A stretch of DNA of 64,000 nucleotides, from contig JABMCL010001132.1 of the NCBI GenBank assembly GCA_018857735.1, positions 545,001-609,000 of the forward strand. The letters run 5' to 3'. Under the pieces are notes generated by a model. That model was given only the letters and a program-made list of their open reading frames with translations, had not been told where the DNA came from and did no database searches. Positions within the stretch are counted from its first letter, which is position 1; each line of letters begins with the position of its first letter. The position numbers and the translations under genes are program-made. The DNA comes from Alviniconcha marisindica. Its lineage: Eukaryota > Mollusca > Gastropoda > Provannidae. Positions 46,401 to 57,900 of the stretch are shown here, one piece after another.

Positions 46401-49400
46401 TTGGCAGAATGATCGGGATCTTCTACATCCTACTCTGGAAACATGGGGGTGGAATGAATATGGAAAAAAGGGTCAGCACACAAAGTTGAGAGTAATATCC
46501 AAGTTATCAATAAATGAATATGTTTTTTCGGGATGAACTCTTCCATTCTTCCACTTGCCAACAAAAGACCATGCAAATCATCCCATGGCATAAAAACTGT
46601 TTCATCACTTGCAGTTTACATCCAAAAGAGTGGATCCACAAGAAAGACTGTTCACCCCCTCTAACTGATTTGTCTTTTTTTAGGTGGTCAACTGTGGTTG
46701 CTTTATGGAAGACCTGTTCCCAAAGAAATGTGTTTCCAATTTCTCTTCTGATATGTTTCATCTTCAAGGAAATGTCAGTGGTCAATCTATGCAGGAAGAT
46801 AATTTTCACAAGAACAGAAGATATTTTTCACAAGAAAAGCAATTTACTTTCCCACCCCGAGTGATTTGTCTTGTTTTTAAGAAGCCAACAGAGGTCATCC
46901 TACGGAAGATCTTTCCACAAGAATAGTTGTTTACTTTCTCTTGGTAATTTGTCTCATTTTTAAGAAACTAACACATGTTGCAGCATGAAAGGGTCTGTCT
47001 TTGCTGCTCATCAAAGTGACCGTCAGCCTGGCTCACCATGAATCTTGAGACTTGATCTCTCATCCTTTGGCGTCCACTGCAGGTTGACAATGACCAACGT
47101 GGGGCGATGTTCTGGTCGCATGTCCATTCTCCACAAGCATGGGTAACAGCGTAAAACCTGAATGGCAAAACATCACGTTCCACATAAGCAGAATGCCCAA
47201 GAGACAAGGCAACAGCCATAAAACCTGTACAGCAAAATGGTGTCACACACAAACAGATGGAATCAAATGCAGGGTGACGGTGAAGCGTAACATTTTAATT
47301 ATAGCCAAATTGCACCAGAGACAGGGTAACAGCAAAACACTCTTAAGCACACACATGCACCTCCACACTTGGATGGCAAAAAGATCACACAAATACTAAA
47401 AATATGAGAAATGCTTTTAAATTCTGAGCTCCGTTTCTATAACACAATAATCTGAGCAAAACCTCATCAGTGACTGCACCAGTTTCACTGACCTTCAAAC
47501 TGGAACCAAGGCAGATGATGAGATCAGATTTGCTGGCTGCCTTTGCTGCCTGTCTCCACTTGTACGGAGACCGTAGCCCTCCCTTCTCCCCGAAGTGCAC
47601 GATTGTGTCATAGAGACTACCGCTACACTTAATGCAAGTGCGGCCTGTTTTGTGTCGACCTTTTGCCGTGCGCTCTGTGACGTCAAACAACCGCAGGTAC
47701 TCTTTATGTGGTTTGCAGTTCTTGCAGATCTGTCAGAAAGGAAACCGGCAGTAAATGAGTAAAGAATTTAAAACAACAACAGCCAAACAGAAACAACCAT
47801 TTCAATAACATTATCAAACAAAACCACCAGAAACTAAATCTTCAGCAAGTGATAATGACTTTTTATAATTTTAATGTGGAATCAAAGAAAAACTTAGACC
47901 ACCTACAACAAACAATTCAATAACAGTACCAAATCAGAACCTCCAGAAACCAAAATAATGTTCAGCTAGCGATGACTTTTTATTATTTTAAAATGGAATC
48001 AAAGATGTGCCTAAACTACCTGAAACTTTTCTACAACATGCAGAAGTTTTTCCAGCTATAGATTATTGTATAAAATGCATGTGACACTCAAAGGCAAAAC
48101 CCAGCTCACCTCAATAAACATGTTCCCATGAACCTCTGACAAAGAATGCCGAGGAAATCCACTGCGTACATGCAGGCCATCACAATTCTGGGACACTACG
48201 TGTTTCACCTGCAATCAACAGATGTATGTGTACTCAACAGTTACCTCTTACCAGTTTACCCATCTGGAAATAATTAATAAAATTATGGAAGTTTTGGGCA
48301 TGTTTCTAACCACAGGAAAAACAGACAGTCCGGTGATTTTTCTGCACCAAATAAAAGTTGTTTATTTATATAGATCACTCTGAAGAGGCAGACTTCTCAG
48401 GACAAAAGTTATGGAGACATCAAAACAGACAAGCAATGCATGGGGTGACAGAAGAAAATGCTGGTATACTACATTATTTCTATATACAAACACATGAAAG
48501 ACCTGCATGCATACATACACAAAACATGCTACTTACATAATATTTAAAAGATAACTGATTTTTATTGTCCAATTAACCATGACTGTTATATCAGGGTAAA
48601 CATACATATATAATACAAACGCACACATGCACACGCACACAGTTCTATGACTTACTCTCCCCTCTTTGAACAGCTTAGTAATACACATGTGGGTGTAAGT
48701 TGGCTCTGCGTCCACAAGGTCCTGGGCCCTGTCAACACAGAACACTCTGTCAGCATCTAATGCATAGAAAATCCACACAAAACAACCATCACATGTCACA
48801 GCTTGTTGCAAACAATGGGTCTACAAGCAACAGCCTATAGATTATAGACTGCATGTTTTTGCATGCATTCTTTCCACAAACAAACAAAATTAATTAAACC
48901 TTCTTTGTCAGCTTTTCAGTTATGACAACTCTTATTAGTCTTAATGTCTAATGAAAGAAATCACAGATTTACTAGTGGAGAGACATGAAATGTAAAATGA
49001 AGGCATGGTCAAGAGTCCATTGCTCCATGTGGCGATCAAAGTAGATCAATTTTTTTGAGTGAGTTTGTTCTTTCATTTGCCTGTTCTTTTTTGAGAAAAA
49101 ATAAAGTACAACACAGGAAGCAACATAGTATTCTCTATAATGACACTGCAGCTATGTCCATAGCCAGGAAGAAGGCATCATCTCCAAACTATGTACACCA
49201 ACACAGAGCTACTCAAAAGAATAAGTCTGACTTTGGAAAATGCAGCACAGCAGAACCCCTAATTGAAGACCACACTGATGAAACATCATCCCCTTTTAAA
49301 CAACTTAAAGAACCAAACCCTTCTCATCATATATCCATGTAATTAAACGACTGACCATGGACCATGCATCCGCGTTTACGACCATTCACGCTTGATTTTC

Positions 49401-52400
49401 AGGGTAGTCTTAATGGACGCTTCTCAGTGTATTTGTGAAATTTGACTATCACTGAATTAGCATGGCCCCCAAAGAGTGTTGACTACATTACCTCAGGGCC
49501 TGTCCTTTCTTCAGTAGTGTCCACACACCATTCGGACCCCTGTAGTCTGGAATGGAAGCAGCCTGCAAGCAAGCCATCCATTACAGAATGGAATGGAAAT
49601 TGGTTTTTAACGCTCAATCAACCATGACAGTTATATTTGGGTGAAACATATCTTATTAGAACACAATTAAAACTAAAAACATATACATTTAAAACAAGCA
49701 CATCATCAATTAAAAAACTGAGGTAAAACAAAAGTGGGTAAAACAGAAATGAACAAAAACTAAAACAAAACAAAAATGATCTAACTTCTAAGTGCAACAG
49801 AAAATTATAACTTTGAAAAAAAACGTTGATCTCCTTTAGAAAATCAAAGATGCAACCTGAATATATGTCTTGAAAAACATCATCAACTACGGAGCTGTAA
49901 AATACTACTCCTTTGTTTCAATCAATCAGACCAAAAAAGCAAAATATGTTCTTCTATAGTAACATGGGATGCATGCAGATAGCTCTTCTCCCTTCAATGA
50001 AAAAGAGTAAGTCACAATGAGTGACCAACATGTAGTCGAGAGAGAACAGTCTCTTCTCTTCTGTTAGTATGACAACAAATGACAAATGATAATATGAACA
50101 ATAACAAACAAGTATTAAATTTAAAAAAAATTACAGTATGGATTAAGATGCAGATGTCTGATTCTTTCAATCTTTTGTTATTACTTTAACATCAAAGCAA
50201 CCAGACTATAAGCTTTTAGTTTTACTGATCTGCATGATTTCTAACAACATATCACCCATGCACACGCACACACACACTTTCAATCTTTTGTAACTACTTA
50301 AACACAAAACTGGAAGCAACCAATGACTGGAAGCTTTTAGTTTTACTGAGCTGCTTGATTTCTAATCACACACACACACACACACTCATACACACACACA
50401 CTCATACACAAACATGCACACTTTTTTTAAAGAACTGTGAATAAAATTAAAACTATATAAAAGGAAAGTAACTTTTTCTTTTTTAAGTAACTTTTTCTTT
50501 TTTATGAAAAGACAACAAGAAGAAAAACACACAGATGAACAAAACATGTAGCTCACTGTACTAATGCCGGCACCAGTATAAACAATAGCATTTTTAGCTG
50601 ATTGAAGCATCTGAGCCAGTTCCTGGCACTTCCTGTCCAGCACATCAGGCTGGTCTTCAATCTGGAATCATGCACAGAACAATTGACAAATGATGATTAA
50701 AACAAACTTTTTAATACATAACAAACAGCTGTTAGTAAGTCATTTTAGTGGTCATGAATGAATGCAGTAATGACAAAGCAGGAAGCACACACAGTCCCGT
50801 ACATTCTTTTTGTCTGCAACCAACAATGTATGTTCTTCAAACTCAGTAAAAACGAGTCCCAACTCCTATATAAATATATATTATATATATTATTTTAAAT
50901 AGCTCAAAACTGACTGCCTTTTGCTTGAACATAAAACTTGCTAGCCAGCTTTGCAGAAAATGTAGTACTGGAATAGTGTAACTGTAAGTGTAACCACAAA
51001 GATAGAGTGTCACATTTGTCCTGAGCTTACCCATTTGGCCATTTAATGTATTGTGCATAGTCCGCATACTACAAAATATATTGGAAATTGTATCCCAGGT
51101 CGTTTGGCTTTGATTTGATCTTGAAACTTTAGTGAATTAGTTGCAATAAACAAATTGTTCTGCATAATTTAATGGCATCTGATTTTGGACTGGATTTCCC
51201 TTATTCTGTCATCAGCACTGAAGAACAACCCTAATACAGTAATACAATACTACAACATTAACAAAAAACAACAACTGAAGTGATCAATTATAAATAGCAA
51301 TTGGCATTTAAAAACAACAACTCACCTCTAAAACTCGCTCCTTTTGTTTCAACTGTCTCTTTGCATTTTTTTCTGCTGCTTTCACAACGTCTGGTAGCTG
51401 GTGAAGTGTGCTGATTTCATCCTCTGTCCGTTCTGTTTCATTCTTCTTCAAAATATTTGTAACCTGAACCAAAAAATGTTGGCAAAATACCTCCGTGCTG
51501 TATATATTTTCTGTAATCACAGTTGCAAAAACTATTGGGTAGGGTGTCATACAAATTTACATACATACATGTATACATTCCAGTAACAGCTAATGAACTA
51601 TCAATTTGCTTATAAAATATTTATAACAGAAGTGGCCACACTGTGTGACTATGAATATATATTATCATATACTGATGATATAGGTGTCTAAAAAGATTTT
51701 TTTAAATTTAAAATTTTGCCACAATTTATGGTAGGTAGGTAGGTAGTGTTGCTTAATGTCCTCAGATGTCAGTTGACATATTAGGGACAAGCTGAGACCA
51801 ATGCCGAAGCATGGTTCAATATTATAATATAGCTTTACGTCCACGGAAACCAGAAGGCTTGTTAGGACGGACAGCCCAGGACGGCCACCTCGACTCTCAC
51901 ACAGCTCCTGAACTATGCCACAATTCATTAAATGAATCAGCTATATAAAGTTATATCAGTTAATACTAACTTTAAAACCATATTGGTTTGCTGGTACAGA
52001 ATTTAAATTATGAACAATACTGAGTAGGCCTGACAATTAGCTGATGTAATGCTCTCAAAAATGGGCTGGCTATGAGTCTGACTATTACTGTATTATTTAA
52101 AGGGTTAGTCTTATTAACTTCTAACTCTAAGACTCTTACTCTTACTTTGAGAAGTGAGATATTAACCTAAAAATAAAATGAAGATCATAAGTAGATCAAC
52201 CCATAGTGGAATAAGATTATGAAGATGAGGAGGAAGAAAAAGAAAGTAAATAGAGATAGATTTTCATAAATTTATACAATTTTGACAGTTGGGTTATATC
52301 TAATATTGTACACTAGTAATAGTAGACTAGTACTTTAGTCACGAGACTACAGCTTCAAATCCGGTAGAATCTTGGTTCTTATTTGTCACAACGCAGAATT

Positions 52401-52965
52401 TAATTAAAAAACTGTAAATATTGGGGTAGGGTGGTATTTTTTTTTAAGGACAGAGAGAAGAAGATAAAAAAAACTGCTTTTCCCCCCCCCTCTCCGATTC
52501 AAATCACAGATCCAACTTTCATTTTCAATTACACCTGTATGTTTCGAGTGTAACTTCTGCAAGTTTTTTTTGTTGTTGTAGATGTACCTTGCACTTTAGG
52601 TCCCTTTTTCCCTCCACAAAAATGGTATTGCAGCAAAATTATTTGTATCTGTAACCCCAACAGACGGTAAACTTCAATAACTGAAAAATCTTTGCACATT
52701 CTGTTTGACACTTGTGACGTTAGTGATAAATGACTCAAACGAAAATCATATACCAAAAAATCACAAAAAAACGCCCCATTGCAACTGACATACATAGTAC
52801 TAATTCTACTTTGATGATTATAGCTACAGGCTGACACAAGAAAAAGCGTACCTTTTTCAATTTTTTTCTGATCTCTTGCTTTGCACAAGCTTGGGAACTA
52901 AGGAAACGGGGAACAGAGGCTAATCTCTTCGGTCTGCCGAGGTTAGTTAGTTTGTCGTCGGCCAT
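43427..52965 (-). CDS. SIRT7: NAD-dependent protein deacylase sirtuin-7, with extended C-terminus
   Basis: A class IV nuclear sirtuin that, in animals, deacylates histones and rDNA-associated targets. Exons in transcript order: 52852-52965, 51326-51463, 50557-50661, 49492-49562, 48656-48728, 48110-48208, 47493-47729, 47037-47157, 45773-45839, 43427-44870. All are GT-AG with phases joining, giving 822 residues. Visible signatures: basic N-terminus (GRPKRL, RKKLKK), YTGAGIST joined to [15 protein letters not shown] for NAD binding, QNCDG, and catalytic His194 in EVHGNM. The structural-zinc cysteines are C202-x2-C205 and C232-x2-C235, followed by [19 protein letters not shown] and VNLQWTPKD. The last exon opens [13 protein letters not shown], aligning with the human DPIFSLATPLR region, and closes [14 protein letters not shown], aligning with the human C-terminal GGWFGRG plus basic tail. 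Between them lie about 430 low-complexity, Ser/His/Gln-rich residues absent from the 400-residue human protein. An ATG three codons upstream (52974) is an alternative start. Confidence 0.95.
46020..46500 (-). mobile_element. SINE family B, 5'-truncated copy, with duplicated 3' tail
   Basis: In reverse it reads ATTCCACCCCCAT, GATCCCGATCATTCTGCC, CATGTTACAGCTAAACATGC, GTGCATGGTTGTATGATGTA and CACAGAACATG, the same order as 53750-54235. The last ~80 bp (TCATTGTTACTGATTCC...) is present twice in tandem. The tRNA-like head is missing. It lies in the SIRT7 intron between exons 8 and 9. Confidence 0.8.
47780..48020. repeat. Two-copy ~120-bp tandem duplication in a SIRT7 intron
   Basis: TTCAATAACA...CCAGAAAC...GACTTTTTAT...TGGAATCAAAGA occurs twice in order between SIRT7 exons 6 and 7. 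No splice site is included. Confidence 0.78.
50160..50380. repeat. Two-copy ~120-bp tandem duplication with CA tails
   Basis: TTTCAATCTTTTGT...AAGCTTTTAGTTTTACTGA...TGATTTCTAA is repeated, each copy ending in a CA-rich run. It lies in the SIRT7 intron after exon 3. Confidence 0.82.
51731..51913 (-). mobile_element. Short interspersed repeat family C, copy 3
   Basis: Reverse complement of the family C repeat, from ACAGCTCCTGAAC at 51901-51913 back to a GGTAGGTAGGTAG tail at 51731. It lies in the SIRT7 intron between exons 1 and 2. Confidence 0.85.
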
Positions 52966-53479
52966 CTTAAACAAAACATGTCACTGAAAACATGGATTGT
53001 GTAGCTTGTGCACTATATCCATTTATCAGGAGCAAAAAATTGAAGCTTGATATAAAATAACAAAAATAGAAAGTAAAACTGAAAAACAGTGCAATCCATT
53101 TTTTTGGGGTGTGTGTGTGTGAAGAAAATTTACAAAAAGGAAAAGTAAACATATAAAGGGAGATAACAAGTAAAATTTATCCCAAGGGAAATCATCCACA
53201 TAACTAAATTGATCATAACAAATTATAGGAAACATTTGACTATTTCTTGGTTTAAGCAAAGACTGCGACAAATGTTTTAAGCTAGTTTAGCTGCACAGTC
53301 TTTTGTTCAAGCCAGTGTGCTGTTGTGACGCAGGCCAATGACACGCGTGCTAACAGTCGGTTTTATGGCTAAAGGTTGTGATACCTCTGACGTGCTTTTT
53401 GCAGTTAACAAGAAAAGATTAGACTTTTGTATGACACTGCACAAAGTTGAGCTCAAGATATAATAATACCAAAGAAGCT
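52966..53479. promoter_or_regulatory. Head-to-head promoter interval of SIRT7 and METTL23
   Basis: Only 514 bp separate the two start codons on opposite strands, so the genes very likely share a bidirectional promoter. No TATA box is convincing. A CCAAT motif lies near 53334 beside TGACGCAGG, and an ACACGCGTG motif near 53341. The segment is AT-rich rather than CpG-rich. Shared regulation is inference from geometry. Confidence 0.65.
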
Positions 53480-54911
53480 ATGGCTGCTAAACCATTTAAA
53501 GAGCAACTCAAGTTTATTTCTTCCAAGATGTTCTCTTTTGTAGATTATGACAAAGAACATGGTTCAGTGGCTGTCCATGTGAAAATTCCAGAGGTAACTG
53601 GACTGGCATTAATATATATTTGGCTGTGGTATGATACATGAGAAGTGTCAGAGTAATTCATGCAACCATGATTTGCTATATAGTGTACATTCCAGTTAAT
53701 GCTCATTGACAGTTTGATAACCATGGTTGAAGAACTTGAGCCCATAGGGAGTGGGGATAGCTCAATGGTTAGACTCTTACAGCACTGGATTTGTGATTGA
53801 AAAGTCGTGGACTTGAGTCCAAGCAGAAAAAGTTTCTTTTCCGGGGTCAACTTTCTGTACTGACTCTTATTTTGGTATTTATTCCACCCCCATTGTTACC
53901 GCAGTAGCACATAAAAGATCCCGGTCATTCTGCCAAAAGAACAGATGGCATGTTACAGCTAAACACACATGCACCCTACGTATGTGGCTTTGCATGAAGT
54001 GACATGACATGGTGCATGGTTGTATAATGTACACAGAACATGCTGAGACAGCAGCAGTTTGACGCACCAGCTGCTATGTGACAGTCAAACAGTACTTTTA
54101 GTACACCACTTTGATGGATGCAAAACATGCTATGAAAAAGTCACTCATCTACAATCACATGCAACAAAAGCACTTTGAGTCAGCTCGAGAGTGGAGAATA
54201 GTACGATATAAAAGAAATCATCAATCAATCAACAATTTCACTTTTTCATAACAGCAGTGTATTCAAAATAACTGGGGGTGGGGGTAGTGGTGGGATTAAG
54301 TGTTAGTGTAACTAAGGTTTTAAATTAATAAGACCCAGAACTAAGTTTAATGAATGACCCATGAAGAAGAATCCCTCAGAGACTGGTGAAACAGTTTTAG
54401 TTTAAAGAGAAAGAATGGGTGACTATTATTTTTGTTTGTTTATAGTAGTGTTGCTGAGGATGGGAGCTGACCCAACCTTGGGTGGAAGTGCTGGGAGGGG
54501 TAGCATTCCAGACTCAAATATGAGAGAGGGGAAGTAGTGTGGGATGTCTGTCCATGCAGAGCCATTGCCACTAATGGCAGATGTGGGAACAGTTTTCTTG
54601 TTCTAAGGTTCTGCTTGGATTCTCTTCATAGTTGTACTAAGTACTGCTTTCATGGATCTTATGGTTCACACCTGTACATTCTTGTTCTAAGGTTCTGCCT
54701 GGACTCTCCTCTTAGCCATACTGCTTTCACGGATCTTCTGGTTCACCAAGAACACATGGGTTTAAATTTGAATGTACTGTACACTGTCATCTTAGCTTAA
54801 CTTTGTGTTTCGCCTCATTGAAGGGACTAGAAATACTCATGAAGTTAAAAATCCCAGTAGTCTGAAACAGAAATTGCAATACTCAGCTGGAGAGGACCAG
54901 TGGTATATATA

Positions 54912-54943
<32 letters not shown>

Positions 54944-57900
54944 TGAATTCTGCATATATCATAAAGTGAAAGAGTACACACGTTTTAGTGCTGTTAACAA
55001 TGGTGTTGCTGTAGAAATATGTCTCTAAGGTCATTTTTAGTGTTATCAAACTTTAAGACTTACCAATACCACTCTTTGTTTCAGGTGGCAGACCCAGCAT
55101 ATGGGATGTACACCTGGCCATGTGCACCTGTGCTGGCTCAGTTTGTGTGGAAGCATCGACAGCTGATTCTGGGAAAAGTTGTTCTTGAGGTTTGTATTAT
55201 TCTGTAACCATTCTTGTAGCTGATTTTATTTACTTGGTCATTTGCCATTTGGCGCAAACATCCATACTTGATTTTATTTACTTAGTTATTTTTCAAATAT
55301 CCATGCTGCATTTTATGCTTTGGAAATCCTTTTTCTGCACTTATTTTTTTAAACTATCATTAAGGCAAACTTGTTGATTCATTTAAATATTTTTGTTCAA
55401 TAACTATCATTAGTGTCAAACTTGTTGATTCAATAAAAAAAATCTGTTCAATAACTATTACAATGTTTTTGTCTGTTTTTCCTATTTTTGGTCATGTGTA
55501 ATTTCTTACCAACAGCAGAAAGGAGAACAAAATTAAAAACACACCAGAACTTAGAATTGGATGCTTCCTATGCAAACAGAACAAAAGATCAAGTGTATAT
55601 GTAATGGCGTGGTGGAGCGGTGTAGGACAGTGACCCAGGCGGCGTAGGACAGTGACACAGGCAGCGGAGTCTGTCGAAATCTAGACCACAGCAGGCACAC
55701 AGCAGCAATCAGGTTTTATTTGCTCAGCAGCAGACAATTTTCAGCACACCCAAAATCCTCACTCGCATGCACAGATAAGAGAAAGGCGCGGGCCGCAAGG
55801 AACACACGCTATTGCTACAATAAAATCGGCCCTCTGGACCACAAAATGGCTGCAATTGTGTTTCCTTGGCCCGCACAAATACACTTTCCTCTACAATAAC
55901 TAAACTAATTAAAACATGAAAAACATAAATGAAAGCTACAATTACAACCTTTTAAACCGTATAAACAAAATGTACACACATGACTTATTTATTAACAACA
56001 AGAGTGGGAAGCATGGCTTGCGCCTGTCTATAAACAGATTCAGACAACTAAATCACAACTAACACAATGTACAAAATATTAATGTTACTAAAACTTACAT
56101 CAGAATAAAGTGCACGCTCCACGGTTAAAATGGTACATAACAATTACAATACAATGCTCTGTAAGAGAAGCAAGACACACTCAAAGACTAGCACTAAAAC
56201 AATTGGTGCGAACTTTCGCCTGGGGCGCGTTATTTTAGTCGCAGCAGCGCTGATAGTGATATCAAGTAGTTTATGAATACAACTTATCTTCTACAGTACA
56301 CAATACTCAATAAGTTAATTTCAACCCAAAATAAACACTAAACATGAAGTCAGCTAAGCAGAATACTATATGACAAAGCATTGATCGACACAGAATTACT
56401 TTAATCGAGTCAAAACAACGATTCACTACTATTCACTAGTACTAAACAGAGAATGCGCCTGCAGACGACAGCTATAAATATAATGGACCTAGAGAGGCAT
56501 CGGCTACTGATTAAGCTCAATCCTGCGTCTAAATAAACGTTGGATAAACATTCTAAGATGCCAAATTATATTACACATGGCTTGGTGCATAAAAGGACTA
56601 GGTAAACAAAGAGGAGGTAAACAAACAAGCGGTCAAAATATTAAGGGAGAAAACAGATTTGAAACTGGTGTGCACCAGCGGCTATGCTGGTTGGCTGTGT
56701 GAAGGCCATGTGGCGTTACACTACACGCCACGCTTCAAAACAAAAGCGTCATCTGCTCCGGTTCCCGGGTTACTAACAGTACAGTAATGAAATTGCATGG
56801 ATCTTATAACCGGGGTGGGATTGCCGTTAAAAAAGTATACAAAGAGCACTTGCTCACGTATACATTTTTGGTATGCCCTTTTTCAAGAAGCAAATGGACA
56901 TGCATTATACTGTATGAAAGAATAAGAAAAAGAAAAAAAAACTGAGTGAACATGCTGGCTCAATCTTTTGTTAAGACCAACAAAAAGTTGCTTTACCTTT
57001 CAAAGAAGTGTTCAATTTCATGTGAAAAAATAACTTCATGTGTTGCTTGCTTGTGAAGATATGCTGAAATGCAGTTTTGTCTCGTCTAAATAACCCCTTG
57101 AATAGTTTGATTTACTTTATTTTAGAATGGTATTAGCAGTCCCTTTTTTCTCCTCCAGTTGCCGATGGTTGAAAACCAGAAATAACATACATTGAGCAAT
57201 CAAAACACTGCAAAATATGTTTCATCTGGTTTTCCATTTAAGCAATAATTACTAGTTGGATTACAGTCAACAGTGTTTTTCACCATTGTGTCTGATTTTG
57301 GATCAGATTGGCAGTGGAACAGCTTTGTCTGGTGTTGTGGCTGCAAAGTGTGGAGCACAGGTGATCCTGAGCGACAGTGCTCTCTTCCCAAACTGCCTCG
57401 ACAACTGTCATGAGAGTTGCCATGCAAATGACCTTACAGATGTGAAGGTCATCCCACTCACTTGGGGACTGATAACCCCCACCCTTCTTCATCTTCCTGC
57501 TGTGGATGTTATTTTGGGATCAGACTGTTTCTACGACACAGAAGGTGGGAATGTCTGCAAGGTTCTTTGCATTTTATTATGGTAAAGACAGAATATATAT
57601 ATATATAACATGTATTGGTGCTTCACTGCATTTCTGTTCAGCAAACCACCCAGAGAAAAGCTGTTACAGTTTACTTAGATACATGTACTATATTATTTTA
57701 AATGGACAGTATGCATTTATCATAATTTCGAGCACAATTTATAAATGACTGATTTTAGAATTAGAGCAACAGCTTTTCTTTTTTGGGATGTGTACACATG
57801 AAGAATCATTAATTTTATTAATGCTGTAAATTTTTGGATGAAGACAAGTTAGATAAACAATGAAACCCCTGATGCAACTTGGAGGTGTGTGTGTGTGGGG

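Noticed and set aside
53746..53825. Possible tRNA gene on the plus strand
   Set aside because: A-box- and B-box-like motifs are present but the acceptor stem does not pair and the sequence continues into the SINE B body.
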